Assembly: GCA_024291935.2 (NCBI GenBank)
Contig: CM044316.1
Location: 4,766,501-4,830,500, forward strand
Reading direction: 5' to 3'
Origin: Okapia johnstoni
Taxonomy: Eukaryota > Chordata > Mammalia > Artiodactyla > Giraffidae
Length of the DNA: 64,000 bases
Part shown: piece after piece, positions 22,979-44,960 of the stretch
Numbering within the stretch: position 1 is the stretch's first letter
How the letters are laid out: the number at the start of each line of letters is the position of its first letter
The notes under the pieces: generated by a model
Databases searched by the model: none
The model's input: only the letters and a program-made list of their open reading frames with translations
What the model was told of the DNA's origin: nothing
Translations under genes and position numbers: made by a program

Positions 22979-23269
22979 GGGACACGGGGCGCTGTGTGAC
23001 CTTCCCCTTCCCCCATTTAGGAGAACGAGTCAATAAGACTGAGGGATGGGGTATAGAGAGTGAGGAGGAGCAGAAATCTAGGATGCTTCCTAGGGTTTCA
23101 GAGTGCATCAGGATCCCTGGGAGGAGGGGTAGTTCTCCGGGGGAGGCTAGGGAGCTGCTGGCTTGAAGTCACCTGACTGAACTCATGCAGATGTTCCTAG
23201 CATGTACGCTGTACCTCCGCCCCTATACCCTGTGGGAATCAGCTCAACCGCAGGCAATGGAGATGCCAG

Positions 23270-24190
23270 GAAGGGGTCAGGAGCCTGGGTGTATGCAAAA
23301 ATGCTAAATAAAATATTAGCAAATTGAGTTCAGCTGCTCTTTAAAGGACAACATACCAGGGGCATGCAGGGTTTTACTCCAAGGAAGCAAGAAAAGTTCA
23401 GCCTCAGAAAGCCTCATGTACTCAGTGGAGAGATGAAAAGAGAAAAATACCAAATGATCATCTCACCATGCTGGAAAAACACTGGATAACATTCAGCAAC
23501 CCCTTCCAATCTTTTAAAAAAATTTTTAGTGAATGGGAAATAGGAAGAAATTAGTCTGATCCAAGGTCATTACTAGAAAGAAAACATCCACATTGTGTTG
23601 GGTGGTGAAACAGAAGAGGTAACGTATTCCCAAACAAGGCATGGCTGCAGTCATGGCTAATACTTAACACTGATGCAGACGTGCTGGTCAATGCAATAAG
23701 ATAAGAAAAGAAAGATAAGAAAAAAACTGAAACCAGATGACACAATCATCTATAGAAAATCAAAAAGAATAAGTAAATGAAAATGGATAGAACCTGACTT
23801 GCTGACAGCAAGTCCAACATATTAAGGGATGGAACACAGAGGATTTCTTAGGGCAATAAAACTATTCTGTGTGATACTGTGATGACAGAGACATGACATG
23901 ATGCATTTATCAAATGCATGAAATAAATGCACAACACAGAGTGAACCTTAATGTAAACTGTGGACTTCAGAGTTAGTAATAATACATCAGTATTCACTCA
24001 GCTATTGTAATGTTGGCACAATCAATTGTTTTAATGAAAGTTAAATATGGGGGAAACTGTTGGGGGAAGAGGGATATATGGAAGCTCTCTGAACTTTCTG
24101 CTCAAATTTTCCTTAAACCTAAAACTTCTCTAAAATATAGTTTATTGATTTATAAAATTTATATATAATTTATAAAATAAATTAGTAAAA
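23270..24190 (+). mobile_element. Old L1 (L1M) ORF2 and 3' remnant
   Basis: ORF2-like text near 23430-23770 and an L1M 3' UTR (AGTGAACCTTAATGTAAAC, ATATATGGAAGCTCTCTG, CCTAAAACTTCTCTAAAA) at 23930-24150. Confidence 0.7.
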
Positions 24191-24246
24191 CAATTACCAA
24201 AAAATGTGCTTACTATTGAGCCACTGTCAAATAAACATCAATACTT

Positions 24247-24421
24247 TAAAAATTTATTTATTTATTTGGCTGCATCAGGTCTCAGTTGCTTCTCTCTAGC
24301 TGTGGAGCACAGACTTAGTTGCCCTGGGGCATGTGGGAGCTTTATTCCCCTACCAGGGATCAAACCCATGTCTCTCACATTGGAAGGTGCATTCTTAATC
24401 ACTGGACCACCAGGGAAGTCC
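24247..24421 (-). mobile_element. tRNA-derived SINE
   Basis: TTATTTGGCTGCATCAGGTC through CACTGGACCACCAGGGAAGT, reverse. Confidence 0.88.
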
Positions 24422-24527
24422 CAAACATCAATATTTCTGACATAAGTAAACTGCTTTGCCCGTAGTGTATGCTCAAAAGTGAAGCATTTCAAAATATTCT
24501 TCTGATTATAAAAATGAATTGCTTTTA

Positions 24528-24815
24528 GAACTTCCCTGATGGTACAGTAGATAAGAAGCCTTCTGTCAATGCAGGGGACTCAGGTTCGATCCCTGGTCAG
24601 GAAGATTCCACATGTCATGGGCAACTAAAGCCCATGAGCTGCAACTACTGAAGCCTCTGTACCTAGAGCCCATGCTCTGCAACAAAAGAAGGCACCACAG
24701 TTAGAAGTCTGTGCACTTCAAGAAAGAGTAGCCCCTGCTCACTGAAACAAGAAAAAGCCCTCAGGTAGCAAAGAAGACCTAGAGCAACCAAAAAAATAAT
24801 AATCACTTTAAAAAT
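24528..24815 (+). mobile_element. tRNA-derived SINE
   Basis: ACTTCCCTGATGGTACAGTA head, AGGTTCGATCCCTGGTCAG B-box region, A-rich tail. Confidence 0.85.
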
Positions 24816-24881
24816 CAAATATACGATATGGAAAAGGAATTCCTTACATATATCATCTTGGGGCTTTGGGGCATAGAATAG

Positions 24882-25088
24882 TCATGCTTAACCAGGAATG
24901 ACTCTGTGCTCCACCCAGACATTGGCAGTGCCTGAAGACATCTTTGATTGTCACAGCTGGCCAGGGGTTGGGGGGAGGATGCGATTGGCCTTTAGTGAGT
25001 ACAGACCAGAGGTGCTGCTCAACACCCTACAATCCATAGGATTCTTCAGCCCCAAATATCAACTGTGCCAAGGCTGAGAAATCCTGGC
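24882..25088 (+). mobile_element. MER5A-like hAT DNA transposon remnant
   Basis: TTAACCAGGAATGACT, GACATCTTTGATTGTCACA and CCAAGGCTGAGAAATCCTGG match the remembered MER5A pattern. Confidence 0.7.
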
Positions 25089-25469
25089 ACAAACTCTCTC
25101 TCTCTCTTTTTTAGTCTAAGTGAGACCTGATTATTGATATCACTGGGCAACTTGCTTTTTCTTCCTGTCATCTGGAGTCCTGGACAGCCCCACCCTGATC
25201 TTTTTATTACCTGCCTAGTTTTCTGTACCATGTACAGAAAAGTACCATGTCCTGGATTCTAGGTTCTCAATATGGCCGGCTGGATTGTCTTTTTATCCCC
25301 TTTAATGTCATGGCTTTTCTGACCCCTGATGTGTTCCTCACCCACACCTGTCCATTTCCTTGGACTAGGGTTGAATAGTGTCCATTCAAAAGCTCAGAGG
25401 CCCTGATGTCTGCTGAGGCTTACTATAAAGTTCTGGTAATCAAGACAGGTGGTACTGGTACAGACATAC

Positions 25470-25690
25470 ACCAGAGGCTCTCACCCAGGGGCGGTTTTGT
25501 ATCCCCGGGGGATATTGGGCAATGTCAGGAGACATTTTTAGTTGTCAAGACTAGGGGGGTAATGATGTGCTCCTAGCATCTGGTGAGTCAAGGGCAAGGA
25601 TGCTGCTGAGTATCCCTATAATGCACAGGACAGTCCTTCCCACAAAGAATGATCCAGACACATGTATTAGTAATGCTGAGGATGCAAAAC
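25470..25690 (+). mobile_element. MER5A-like hAT DNA transposon remnant
   Basis: CTCTCACCCAGGGGCGGTTT, GGAGACATTTTTAGTTGTCA, GCACAGGACAGTCCTTCCC. Same orientation as the copy at 24882. Confidence 0.75.
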
Positions 25691-25854
25691 CCTGGGATAG
25701 AGAAGTAGACTAGTGGGTCATAACAGAGAGTCCAGAAATAACCCCATACATTTTTTTTGCCATTTGATTAAAAAAGAAAAAGTCAAGGTAGTTCACTTGG
25801 GATTAGAAATAGAAAAACTTTTCATACAAAATTTTAACTCAAAACAATGTACGG

Positions 25855-26048
25855 ACTTCCCTGGGAGTCCACTGGTTAAGAGTCTGCGTTCCAATGCAAG
25901 AGACATGGGTTCCATCCTTAGATGGAGAACTAGGATCCCACATGCTGTGAGGCAACTAAGCCCCCACACCACAAAAAGATCCTGCATGCTACAATTAAGA
26001 CCCAATGCTGCCAAAATTTTAAATAAATATTTAAAAAACAAAACCAAA
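25855..26048 (+). mobile_element. tRNA-derived SINE
   Basis: GACTTCCCTGGGAGTCCACT head and AAATAAATATTTAAAAAAC tail. Confidence 0.82.
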
Positions 26049-26094
26049 TGTAGTTTCTAGAAGGAAATTAAGAAGAAGGCCTTAGTGATCTTAA

Positions 26095-26865
26095 ATTAAG
26101 CAAAAATTTCATAGATTGAACACAAAAGGCATCAACCTCAAAAAAAAAAAAAAAAAAAGCATTACCCTGATACCAAAGCCAGACAAGAACACTATAGAAA
26201 AGGAATAGTATAGACCAGTATCTCTTATAAACACTGATGCAAAAATTCTCAGCAAAATACTAGCAAACTGATTTCAGCAGCACATTACAAAGATTAAATG
26301 CCATGACCAAGCAGGGTTTATTCTTGGAATACAAAGATAGTCCGACATATGAAAGTATCAATATAATATCCCACATTAATGAACGAAAAAAACCCAACAT
26401 GACTGTCTCAACTGGTGCAGGGAAAAAAAGCATTTGACAGAAATCAACATTTTTTTTTATAAAAACACTCAACAAACCAAGAATAGAAGGAAACTACCTT
26501 AATATAATAAAGACCACATATGAAAACCCCACAGCTCACATCATACTCAAGGGTGACAGACTGAAAGCTTTTCCTCTAAGATCAGGATTAAGACAAGAAT
26601 GTCTGCTTTTGTTACTTTTTTCAACATGGTATTGGAAGTTCTAGCCGAAGCAATTAGGCATGAAAAAGAAATCAAAGTCATCCAAATTGAAAAAGAAGAA
26701 ATAATATTATCTCTTTTGGCAGATGACATGATCTCATACATAGAAAACATGGAAAATTCTGTAAAAAATCTGTTAGAACTCATAAACTAATTCATCAGAG
26801 TTTCAAAATACAACGTTGCAGGACATGACTCAACACCCCCAAATCAGTTGCATTACTTCCTTTTT
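26095..26865 (+). pseudogene. L1 ORF2 reverse transcriptase fragment
   Basis: Encodes, with stops, the L1 RT region. The RT motif appears as LADDM at about 26717-26731 within the frame 26599-26790 ([20 protein letters not shown]). The sense strand is plus. It is followed at once by L1 3' UTR in the opposite orientation, so two L1 pieces meet here. Confidence 0.85.
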
Positions 26866-27200
26866 TCTTATTGAGGTATGGTTGATTTATATTGGTTTCA
26901 GGTGTACAACACAGTGATTCAGAATTTTTATAGATTATACTTCATTTAAAGTTGCTATAAAATATTGATTATATCCCTGGGGTATATCCTTGTAGCTTAT
27001 TTATTTTATACATATTAGTTTGTACCTCTTAATCCTCCACTCCTACCTTACCCTTCCTGCCTTCCCTCTCCCCACTGGTAAGCACTAGTTTGTTTTCTAT
27101 ATACATGAGTCTTCTTCTGTTTTGTTATATTTATTCACTTGCTTTATTTTTTAGATTCCATATATAAGGCTGAGTTTTCTTATTAATTTTCCACATGGAT
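26866..27200 (-). mobile_element. L1 3' UTR fragment
   Basis: TTATTGAGGTATGGTTGATT and TTTCAGGTGTACAACACAG are the reverse of the artiodactyl L1 3' end. Confidence 0.75.
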
Positions 27201-27369
27201 GACATGTCAGGTGATGTAAGTAGGGTGTTAAAATTCTTTACTATTATTGTGTTACTGGCAATTTCTCCTTTTATGTCTGTTAATATTTGATAGGAATGTG
27301 AACAGTATTTAAAATAGGAATGAAAACTGTATTAAAAAAATTAAACAGAACTACAGTATGATCCAGTTT

Positions 27370-28231
27370 TCTGGTGGCGGTGGTGGCGGTTTAGTTGCTA
27401 AGTCACGTGTTGTTGGGGTCCTTTAATGGACCGGAACCTGGTGGTATGGAGTCGACGATAAGAAAGTAAAAGAAGGAAGAAAAGAGGCTGATATTCCCCG
27501 GTTTACATAGTATGTCAATATAACTCTAGGACAAAGAGCTAGCACCATCTACGTAGGCTCAGGGCGCCCTCTCGAAGAGGTCTTGAAAGCCCGGGCAAGT
27601 ATGTAGACACAGTGGACACCTGTGCTCCGTGGAAGCAGCCCGAAGGAGAGCGAAAAATGAAGAAAGACACAGGGTCCCGAGTTCTGATGGAACAAGGGCG
27701 TTTATTCAACATATTGTGGGCATATATACTGTCTTACAAGATAGCTTTTCTCAGTAGAGATAAGAATCAAAAATCTTATGAGTCATCCAGAAAACATGAG
27801 GCTAGAATCAATCTCAAAGAGAGGGGGTTGTAAATAGTTACTTTCCGTATCAGAAGGGAAGAGAGTTGTAAATGGTTACTTTTCGTATGGAAAAGCTAAG
27901 GAAGGTAATGCATAGATTCCTACCGTTCCCAGGAACCGCCTGCGGCTCCTCTCACCCCTGCATTCAGGAGCTAATAAGGAACAGAGGATTTATGCAAGAC
28001 TGAAAACAGCACACAGGAAGCCTCCCGTTAAATGCTTCCTGACAATGTGTGACTCTTGCAACCCCATGGACTGTAGCCCAACAGGCTCCTCTGTCCATGG
28101 GATTTCCCAGGCAAGAATACCAGAATGGGTTGCCGGTTCCTTCTCCAGGGGATCTTCCAGACTCAAGGATTGAACTAGGGTTTCCTGCATTGCAAGGAGA
28201 TTCTTTACCAATGAGCCACCAGGGAAGCCCT
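27370..28231 (-). mobile_element. Bov-tA SINE split by a solo LTR
   Basis: TTTAGTTGCTAAGTCACGTG on the left joins GTGTGACTCTTGCAACCCC on the right if 27411-28044 is removed. The tRNA head ends at ACCAGGGAAGCCC near 28231. Confidence 0.88.
27411..28044 (-). mobile_element. Class II (ERVK-type) solo LTR
   Basis: On the minus strand begins TGTCAGGAAGC and ends GGACCCCAACA. AATAAACGCCC (complement near 27699) is the poly(A) signal. Flanked by ACGTGT (27405-27410) and ATGTGT (28045-28050), a six-base duplication with one change, as expected for betaretrovirus-like elements. No internal genes, so it arose by LTR-LTR recombination. Confidence 0.85.
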
Positions 28232-28289
28232 CAGTTCTCTACTTCTGGGTTAAAAACCCCCAAAGAAATGACAGCAAATATTGACAAGA

Positions 28290-28830
28290 TATTTTGCTAT
28301 TAATGTCACAGCAATATTATTCACAATAGCTAAAAGATGGAAACAAGCCAGATGTCTACTGGTGGATGAATAGATGAATAAAATATGGTATATGGTGTAT
28401 ATATATATACATATAAAGGAAATGTATATATGTATACCATTGAATATTAATCAACCTTTAAATGGAAGGAAATTCTGACACTTGCTACAGTATGAATGAA
28501 CTTTGAAGACATTATTCTAAATGAAATAAACCAGACACAAAAGGCCAAATAACATATGATTCCACTTAAATGAACTCCTAGAATAGTCAAACTCATAGAC
28601 AGAGAAAATATAATGGTGGCTACCAGGTGCTGGGCAGAGAGGAGAATGGAGAATTAGTATCCGTGGTTAAAGAGTTTCAGTTTCAGATAAGTAAAAAGTT
28701 CTAGAGACGGATGGTGGTGATTGTACAATGATGTGAATGTACTTAATGCCACTGAACTATACCCTTAAAAATGGTTAAAATCATGACTTTTAAGTGTAAA
28801 TTTTTCCACAAAGAGAAAAAGGGGGGAAAA
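28290..28830 (+). mobile_element. L1 3' end fragment
   Basis: CACAATAGCTAAAAGATGGA, TGGATGAATAGATGAATAAA and TATACCCTTAAAAATGGTTA match an old L1 3' region, sense strand plus. Confidence 0.8.
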
Positions 28831-28849
28831 AAGATAATTTTTTGTCAAT

Positions 28850-29405
28850 CGAAGCTACAATTCTTATCTTCCAAAGGCAATCTTAAACAACTGAAGAGGC
28901 AAGACACAAGTTGGAAGAAAATATAACCAGTGAAGAACTTGTACCCAGAATATAAAAACAATTTTTGCAGCTATAAGAAGATAAAACATCTAACTGAAAG
29001 TTGGGCAAAAGAAAAAAAATTGGGCAAAAGTTTGAACGACACTTGGCCAAAACTACATGGATGAGTAACAAGCATGTGAAAAGATGTTTAACATCTTCAG
29101 TTATTAGAGAAATATAAATCAACACCACAGTGAGATACTACCTCACAACCACTAGAATGGGAAAAATTAAAAGGATGGACCATAGTAAGTTCTGTCAAGT
29201 ATTTTGAGCAGTTGAAATTCATACATTTGTTTGTGATGTAAAATGAATCAACACTAATGTTCTTAGCAACTTTATTTGCAATAGCCAAAAGCTGGAAGTA
29301 ATATGAACGTGAGTGAATGAATGAACAAAGTGTGGTCCATCCATACTGTGGAGTGTTACTCAGCAATACTAAGGGATGAACTACTGATACCGAGGACAAC
29401 ATGGC
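28850..29405 (+). mobile_element. L1 ORF2 C-terminal fragment
   Basis: GTGAAAAGATGTTTAACATC, AATCAACACCACAGTGAGAT and CTTTATTTGCAATAGCCAAA are L1 ORF2/3' landmarks. Confidence 0.8.
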
Positions 29406-29654
29406 TGGATGTCTAAAACAGCGGCCAGACCAGCTTATTCTGCGCGCACTGGGCAGCCCTTAGCCCCACCCACTGCCCCTCCCCGAATCTAGGCTCTGCT
29501 TTGAGGAAGGACCATCAATGAGCCCAAAGTCTGTCCCACTTTATTCAGTCATGGATTCAAAATTTGTGATGGTCACTTTTAAGTCCAAATCTAAAGGTAT
29601 CCATAAAACAGCCTGCAGAGAGGTTCAGGCCTCTGAGAGATCAGGAGGGAAGTA

Positions 29655-30075
29655 TTCATTTCCTGAGGCTGCCACAACTTAAAACAATAGAAACTATTAT
29701 TTTTTTTAAGCAGTACTGGAGGCCTGAAGTGTGAAACTAAGATGTTAGCAGGGCCATGCTTCTTCTGAAGGCTCTAAGACAGACTCCCTCTTGTACCCCT
29801 CTCCCAGCTTCTGGTGGCTCCAGCAATCCTCGGCATCCTTTGGCTTGTAGGTCCATTAATCTCTGCCTGTGTCCTCATGATTTTCTCCCTGTGCGTCTAT
29901 GCCTTTTCTCCTCTTCTAATAAGGACACAGTCATCAGATTCAGGGCCCATCCCAATCCAGTATGACCTTATCTTAATTCGATTAAGGATACCTGCCAAGA
30001 CCCTGTTTTCAATGGAGTTCACATTCTGAGTTTCCAAGTAGACATGAATTTTGAGGGTACCATATTGAACCTAGT
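29655..30075 (-). mobile_element. MLT1-type MaLR LTR
   Basis: TTTCCTGAGGCTGCCACAAC, CTTCTGGTGGCTCCAGCAAT and AGGGCCCATCCCAATCCAG read as the reverse of MLT1. Confidence 0.7.
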
Positions 30076-30329
30076 ACAGGGGCCCCAACTTCCAAGTGAG
30101 CAGAGCATGGTTCCCTGGAGGCCATGGGAACCATGTCAGATGCATGGATAGAGGTGGGTACAGACAGCTCTCAGAAACCCTAGCAACTGATGCATGGATG
30201 GGGTGCAAAGGGCAGTGAGAAGGGAAGCTTCGGGAGTGAGTCAGAAGGGGAGAGGAGCTATGTGTCTGGAAGGACAGTATAATGCACCCTGGTATGGGAG
30301 TGATCACCTTGCTCTGATGCTTTTAAATA

Positions 30330-31282
30330 CTCAGGTTTATTCTTCACAGGCTCGGGGCAAGAGATACAGAGATTTGCACTCAGATCTGACTGTGGAGATT
30401 TAAGGTGACAGCCAGAATGATTTTTCAGAGAGGACAGAACATCAAAAGTCCATTTATTTGATGTGTGTGAATGAAGACTCCAACCAGGGTCAGACGGTCA
30501 GACGCGTCTCTGGTACGTGAGCTCACCTGGCCCATCTTACTCTGTATACCAGTGACATGTCATCGATAGAGCCTCAGTATCATGCAGCACCCATGCCTGT
30601 CGCTTTCCTGACTGGACTTGCTGAGCCTCAGTTTCCTTGGTCCTTAATGGATGAGATGGGTAAAAGTGTCCGGGCACAGGAGGAAGGCTAACAACCTTAT
30701 TTCTCCTTTCTCCTGTCTTTCTGCTCCCAAGATCAGAAGCCAAAGGGAGGAAAATAGGGAGGAGATGAAGGAGGGAGAGTTGGTCTCCAACTCTCAATGA
30801 GTCTCTGTTTTGTTCTGTGACCTTGCCCGAGTCAATGGCCCTTTGCAGGCCTCAGTTGCCCTACCTGTGAAGTGGGTACAGGGATTTGGGCCTGAGGACC
30901 TCCAAAATCATTGCTAAGGTTCAGATATCTCCCAGGGAAGACTTGGGGTCTTTCTCAGGCCCCATTGTTGGGCCTGGGGGTTTCCTATGTTGTCCAGAGG
31001 GGACTCCAATCTCTTTCTCTTATAGGTAGAGAAAACTATGGCTGTTTTGGGAGAATGGGCAGGGGTATAGCATCTAAGACTCAGGGCTGGCTGGAAGCAG
31101 GAGGCAGGATAAAATGATCTTCTGGAGGCAGGGCTTTGCCTCTTCCCATAGGGCGGGGTTGTGCAGCCCCAAGTTTATTTGCATATGATGTGACTCAACC
31201 AATCAGAGCCCAAAGCCATTGGCCCATGGCCTGGGATGGGACCCCCTGAGGTCCCATCCCAGGTGGTCAGTCCCCAACTGGT
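30330..31282 (-). other. SLC5A5 3' untranslated region, candidate poly(A) sites
   Basis: Sequence after the NIS stop codon. AATAAA occurs on the gene strand at 31174-31179, 30453-30458 and 30336-30341. Which is used cannot be decided from sequence. A MIR-like remnant lies near 30790-30880. Confidence 0.45.
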
Positions 31283-41657
<10,375 letters not shown>

Positions 41658-42036
41658 GAGGTGCGCGGGAGGGGACAGGCGCGTCCTCGGCCCCTTCCAG
41701 CCACCCGGCGTGTCTCGGCTGAGGGAAGTTGGCAGCGGCCGAGGAGGCAAGAGAGCGCGCAGGTAGGAGGATGCTCAGCGGCGGCAGCGACACCGCGCGC
41801 CTGTCCCCTCTGGTCCCCCGTGGCCCGGGGCTCCCTGGGCGAGAAATCTGTGGCTCCTCGCTGCAGGTCGCCTGCCTCCCTGTCACCCCTCTTTGTCTTC
41901 GTGTCTGTCTGTCCGTCCACCTGGCCTCTCTCTCGGTCCAGGCGCCCGGTGCAAGCAGTACGTCCACCGCCCAGACGTCCGTCCCCCTCCTTGGGAGCTA
42001 TGCTCAGGGCTGACAGCAAGAGATCTCGGTGGGGCT
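41658..42036 (-). other. SLC5A5 5' untranslated region (inferred)
   Basis: GC-rich leader between the inferred start site and the ATG. No upstream ATG is present on the gene strand, so the annotated ATG is the first AUG. Its context (CTCATGG) has G at +4 but lacks a purine at -3. Confidence 0.6.
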
Positions 42037-42063
42037 TAAAGGGGCAGCTCCCGGCGGCGGCGG

Positions 42064-42070
42064 ATTTATT
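42064..42070 (-). promoter_or_regulatory. SLC5A5 TATA-like box AATAAAT
   Basis: The gene strand reads AATAAAT about 410 nt upstream of the ATG. The human NIS proximal promoter is described with the same TATA-like AATAAAT and a start about 375 nt before the ATG, which here would fall near 42030-42040. A GC box (complement of 42092-42099) lies just upstream. Confidence 0.75.
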
Positions 42071-42110
42071 GGGCTCCCGGTCAGCGAGACTCCGCCCCCA
42101 GACCTGGGGC

Positions 42111-43279
42111 GGGCAGGACCCGCACCCTTTCCGCCCTGTACTCCGTCAGATGGGCCAGGACAGAACACTTAGGTGGCTTCTGGGGGTGAGGGGAGGCTCC
42201 CAAATGCCCCCTTCCCCCCTGCTTTGTGGGGCACTTTCCGCTGACCACAAGCTGTTAATGTCTCCCTTGGACAGGTGGGGAAACTGAGGTTCAAAGTTGG
42301 CATGTCACTCACCCAAGGCCACACAGCTGGGAGCAGTGGCCCAGCATTCAGATCCCCATTGAGCTTTTGTACCCTGAGCTATGGGGAGATCACTCACCCA
42401 CAGAACTGGGGTGTACTTTCAAGGTTGCAGGGTCCCATTAGGAAAATTTGCTCTATTTGAACCGCCCCTCCTCCCCATTGGTACCTTGACCCTCTCCATT
42501 TCTCTAGAGCCTAGCAGGAGGGCATCACCAAACCCGGCCCTCAGGCTAAGTTGAGTGGAAGGCAAGTTCCTTCAAGTCCTGAATGCATCCATATTTGAGG
42601 AAGACTTTGTGTCTCTCTGGGCCTCAGTTTTCCCATTTGTAAATGGGCATAAAATAGCTCTTGTCTCAGAGGAACAAAGTGAACCTGTAAAACACAAGCC
42701 TGGCACAGAACAAGGACCACATTCATTCACTTCTTCATGTATTCGTTGGTTCCTTCACCAAAAATGCATTGAGAGTCTACGCTGTGCCAAACATTAAGTG
42801 TAAAATGGCGGTCACGGCAGAGGGGCTGTCTATGACCATATTCCCAAAAAATGGAGGGACATGACTACCTGGGGAAGTCGTGTCTGGCATGTCCCACAAA
42901 TGAGATCAGAGGTACAGAGGAAGGGGGTGTCCCTTGTCTCGGGTCAGGCCCTCAAGAAACCCACACTTTGTCATCTGGAGGTTCTGACCACTGTGTTCGA
43001 GTCCTAGCTGGACCTCCAAAAGCTGGATTCCCTCCTCCATAAGCGTGAGGGATCTGAGAATCTGTCCTCCTAGGGCACTGGGACCCTCCTCAGCCTCTGC
43101 CGCCCCCTGGTGGCCTCCTCTGGCCTACACACATCACCCAAGCTGGGTCCAGTGACCACCAGGCAGCCTCTCGTTTGACCCGGGACTGTCATTCTGTCTC
43201 CGTGCAGGGCTGCAGAGCCGACCTACTCCTCCCTGGAGATAGGATGCCGCAGCTCCACTCAGCATCTATTGTCTGCTGG
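42111..43279. other. SLC5A5 upstream intergenic sequence with MIR remnants
   Basis: MIR-like text at about 42275-42345 (GGGGAAACTGAGGTTCAAAG, plus) and 42615-42670 (CCTCAGTTTTCCCATTTG, minus). No gene seen. Confidence 0.55.
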
Positions 43280-43293
43280 GATGCACCCTTCGC

Positions 43294-44058
43294 TTTATGG
43301 CAGAAAACGAAGAAGAACTAAAGAGCCTCTTGATGAAAGTGAAAGAGGAGGGTGAAAAAGTTGGCTTAAAGCTCAACATTCAGAAAACTAAGATCATGGC
43401 ATCCAGTCCCATCACTTCATGGCAAATAGATGGGGAAACAGTGGAAACAGTGTCTGACTTTATTTTTTTGGGCTCCAAAATCACTGGAGATGGTGACTGC
43501 AGCCATGAAATTAAAAGACGCTTACTCCTTGGAAGAAAAGTTATGACCAACCTAGACAGCTTATTAAATAGCAGAGACATTACTTGCCAACAAAGGCCCG
43601 TCTAGTCAAGGCTATGATTTTTCCAGTGGTCATGTATGGATGTGAGAGTTGGACTATAAAGAAAGCTGAGCGCCAAAGAATTGATGCTTTTGAACTGTGG
43701 TGTTGGATAAGACTCTTGAGAGTCCCTTGCACAGCAAGGAGATCCAACCAGTCCATCCTAAAGAGGATCAGTCCTGAGTGTTCACTGGAAGGACTGATGT
43801 TGAAGCTGAAACTCCAATACTTTGGCCACCTGATGCGAAGAGCTGACTCATCGGAAAAGACCCTGATGCTGGGAAAGATTGAAGGTGTGAGGAGAAGGGG
43901 ATGACAGAGGATGAGATGGTTGGATGGCATCACCGACTTAATGGACATGAGTTTGAGTAAACTCCGGGAGTTGATGATGGACAGAGAGGCCTGGCTTGCT
44001 GCAGTCCATGGGTTCGCAAAGAGTCGAACATGACTGAGCGACTGAACTGAACTGAACT
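43294..44058 (+). mobile_element. BovB LINE, 5'-truncated, with target-site duplication
   Basis: Flanked by the exact 14-bp duplication GATGCACCCTTCGC (43280-43293 and 44059-44072). It contains the RT C-terminal region in a frame broken near 43590, and ends in ACTGAACTGAACTGAACT. Confidence 0.95.
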
Positions 44059-44072
44059 GATGCACCCTTCGC

Positions 44073-44751
44073 CTTTGCCAGAAGGGTGAGGAGGACACTG
44101 TGTTCCTCCTCCTTTCCCTTCTCTACTGCATCCTCCTTGAAAACCTGTTGGGAAAGGGAAATGAGGGAAGATTCCCCTGCAAAGCCAAGCAAGAAAATGC
44201 AGATATATGCAGATTGATGCAAATTCGGGCAAAAGCTGTCTTGTCTCCCCAAGGGCGTTTGGGGTGGGGAATCATCCCCTGCCAGCTCCTCTTTTCTCCT
44301 ACCCTGGTTGAAGGAGGGTCCAGGCTGCAGACTAACACTTGGGCTGAGTCCCTTTCATTAAGCACCTACTGTGTGCAGGGCCCTGCACCAGCCACTGGGC
44401 ACACAACAGGATCCAGGTGGACATGCCCTGCTCGTGGCCTCAGGGCTCTGATCAAGCCAGCAGACGAATACCCATTTCAGAAGATAACAGATGAGAAGAG
44501 TGAAGCAATGTCAGAGATGGAGACAGCCTGGGGGATGGAGGTGGGGGACACTTAACGTGAAGCCTCAGAGAGGGACCCTGCAGGCAGAGAATGAGCCAGG
44601 TTTGGAGAGAGCTGGGGGTAGGGCTCTGAGGTTGGAAAGAGCAGGACTGGGAGGATCACTGTAGACCTTGAGCCTTGGAAGAAGTCTGGATTTTATTCTG
44701 AGGGCACTGGGTGGGAGCAATTGGAGAGTCTGGAGCAAATAAGGGAACTAG
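44073..44751. other. Intergenic; L2-like remnant
   Basis: AAGCACCTACTGTGTGCAGG at about 44360 is L2/MIR-like. No gene seen. Confidence 0.5.
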
Positions 44752-44960
44752 TTTTCCTGATGGGTCAGTCGATGAAGAGTCCACCTGCAAAGCAGGAGAC
44801 CTGAATTCAATCCCTGGGTCGGGAAGACCCCTGGAGAAGGAACCGGCAACCCACCCCAGCATGCTTGCCTGGGAAATCCCATGGACAGAAGAGCCTGGCA
44901 GGCTACAGTCCATGGGGTCATAAGAGATGGACACGACTTAACGAGTAAATCACCACAGGT
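44752..44960 (+). mobile_element. Bov-tA SINE
   Basis: TTTTCCTGATGGGTCAGTCG head to GACACGACTTAACGAGTAAA. Confidence 0.88.
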
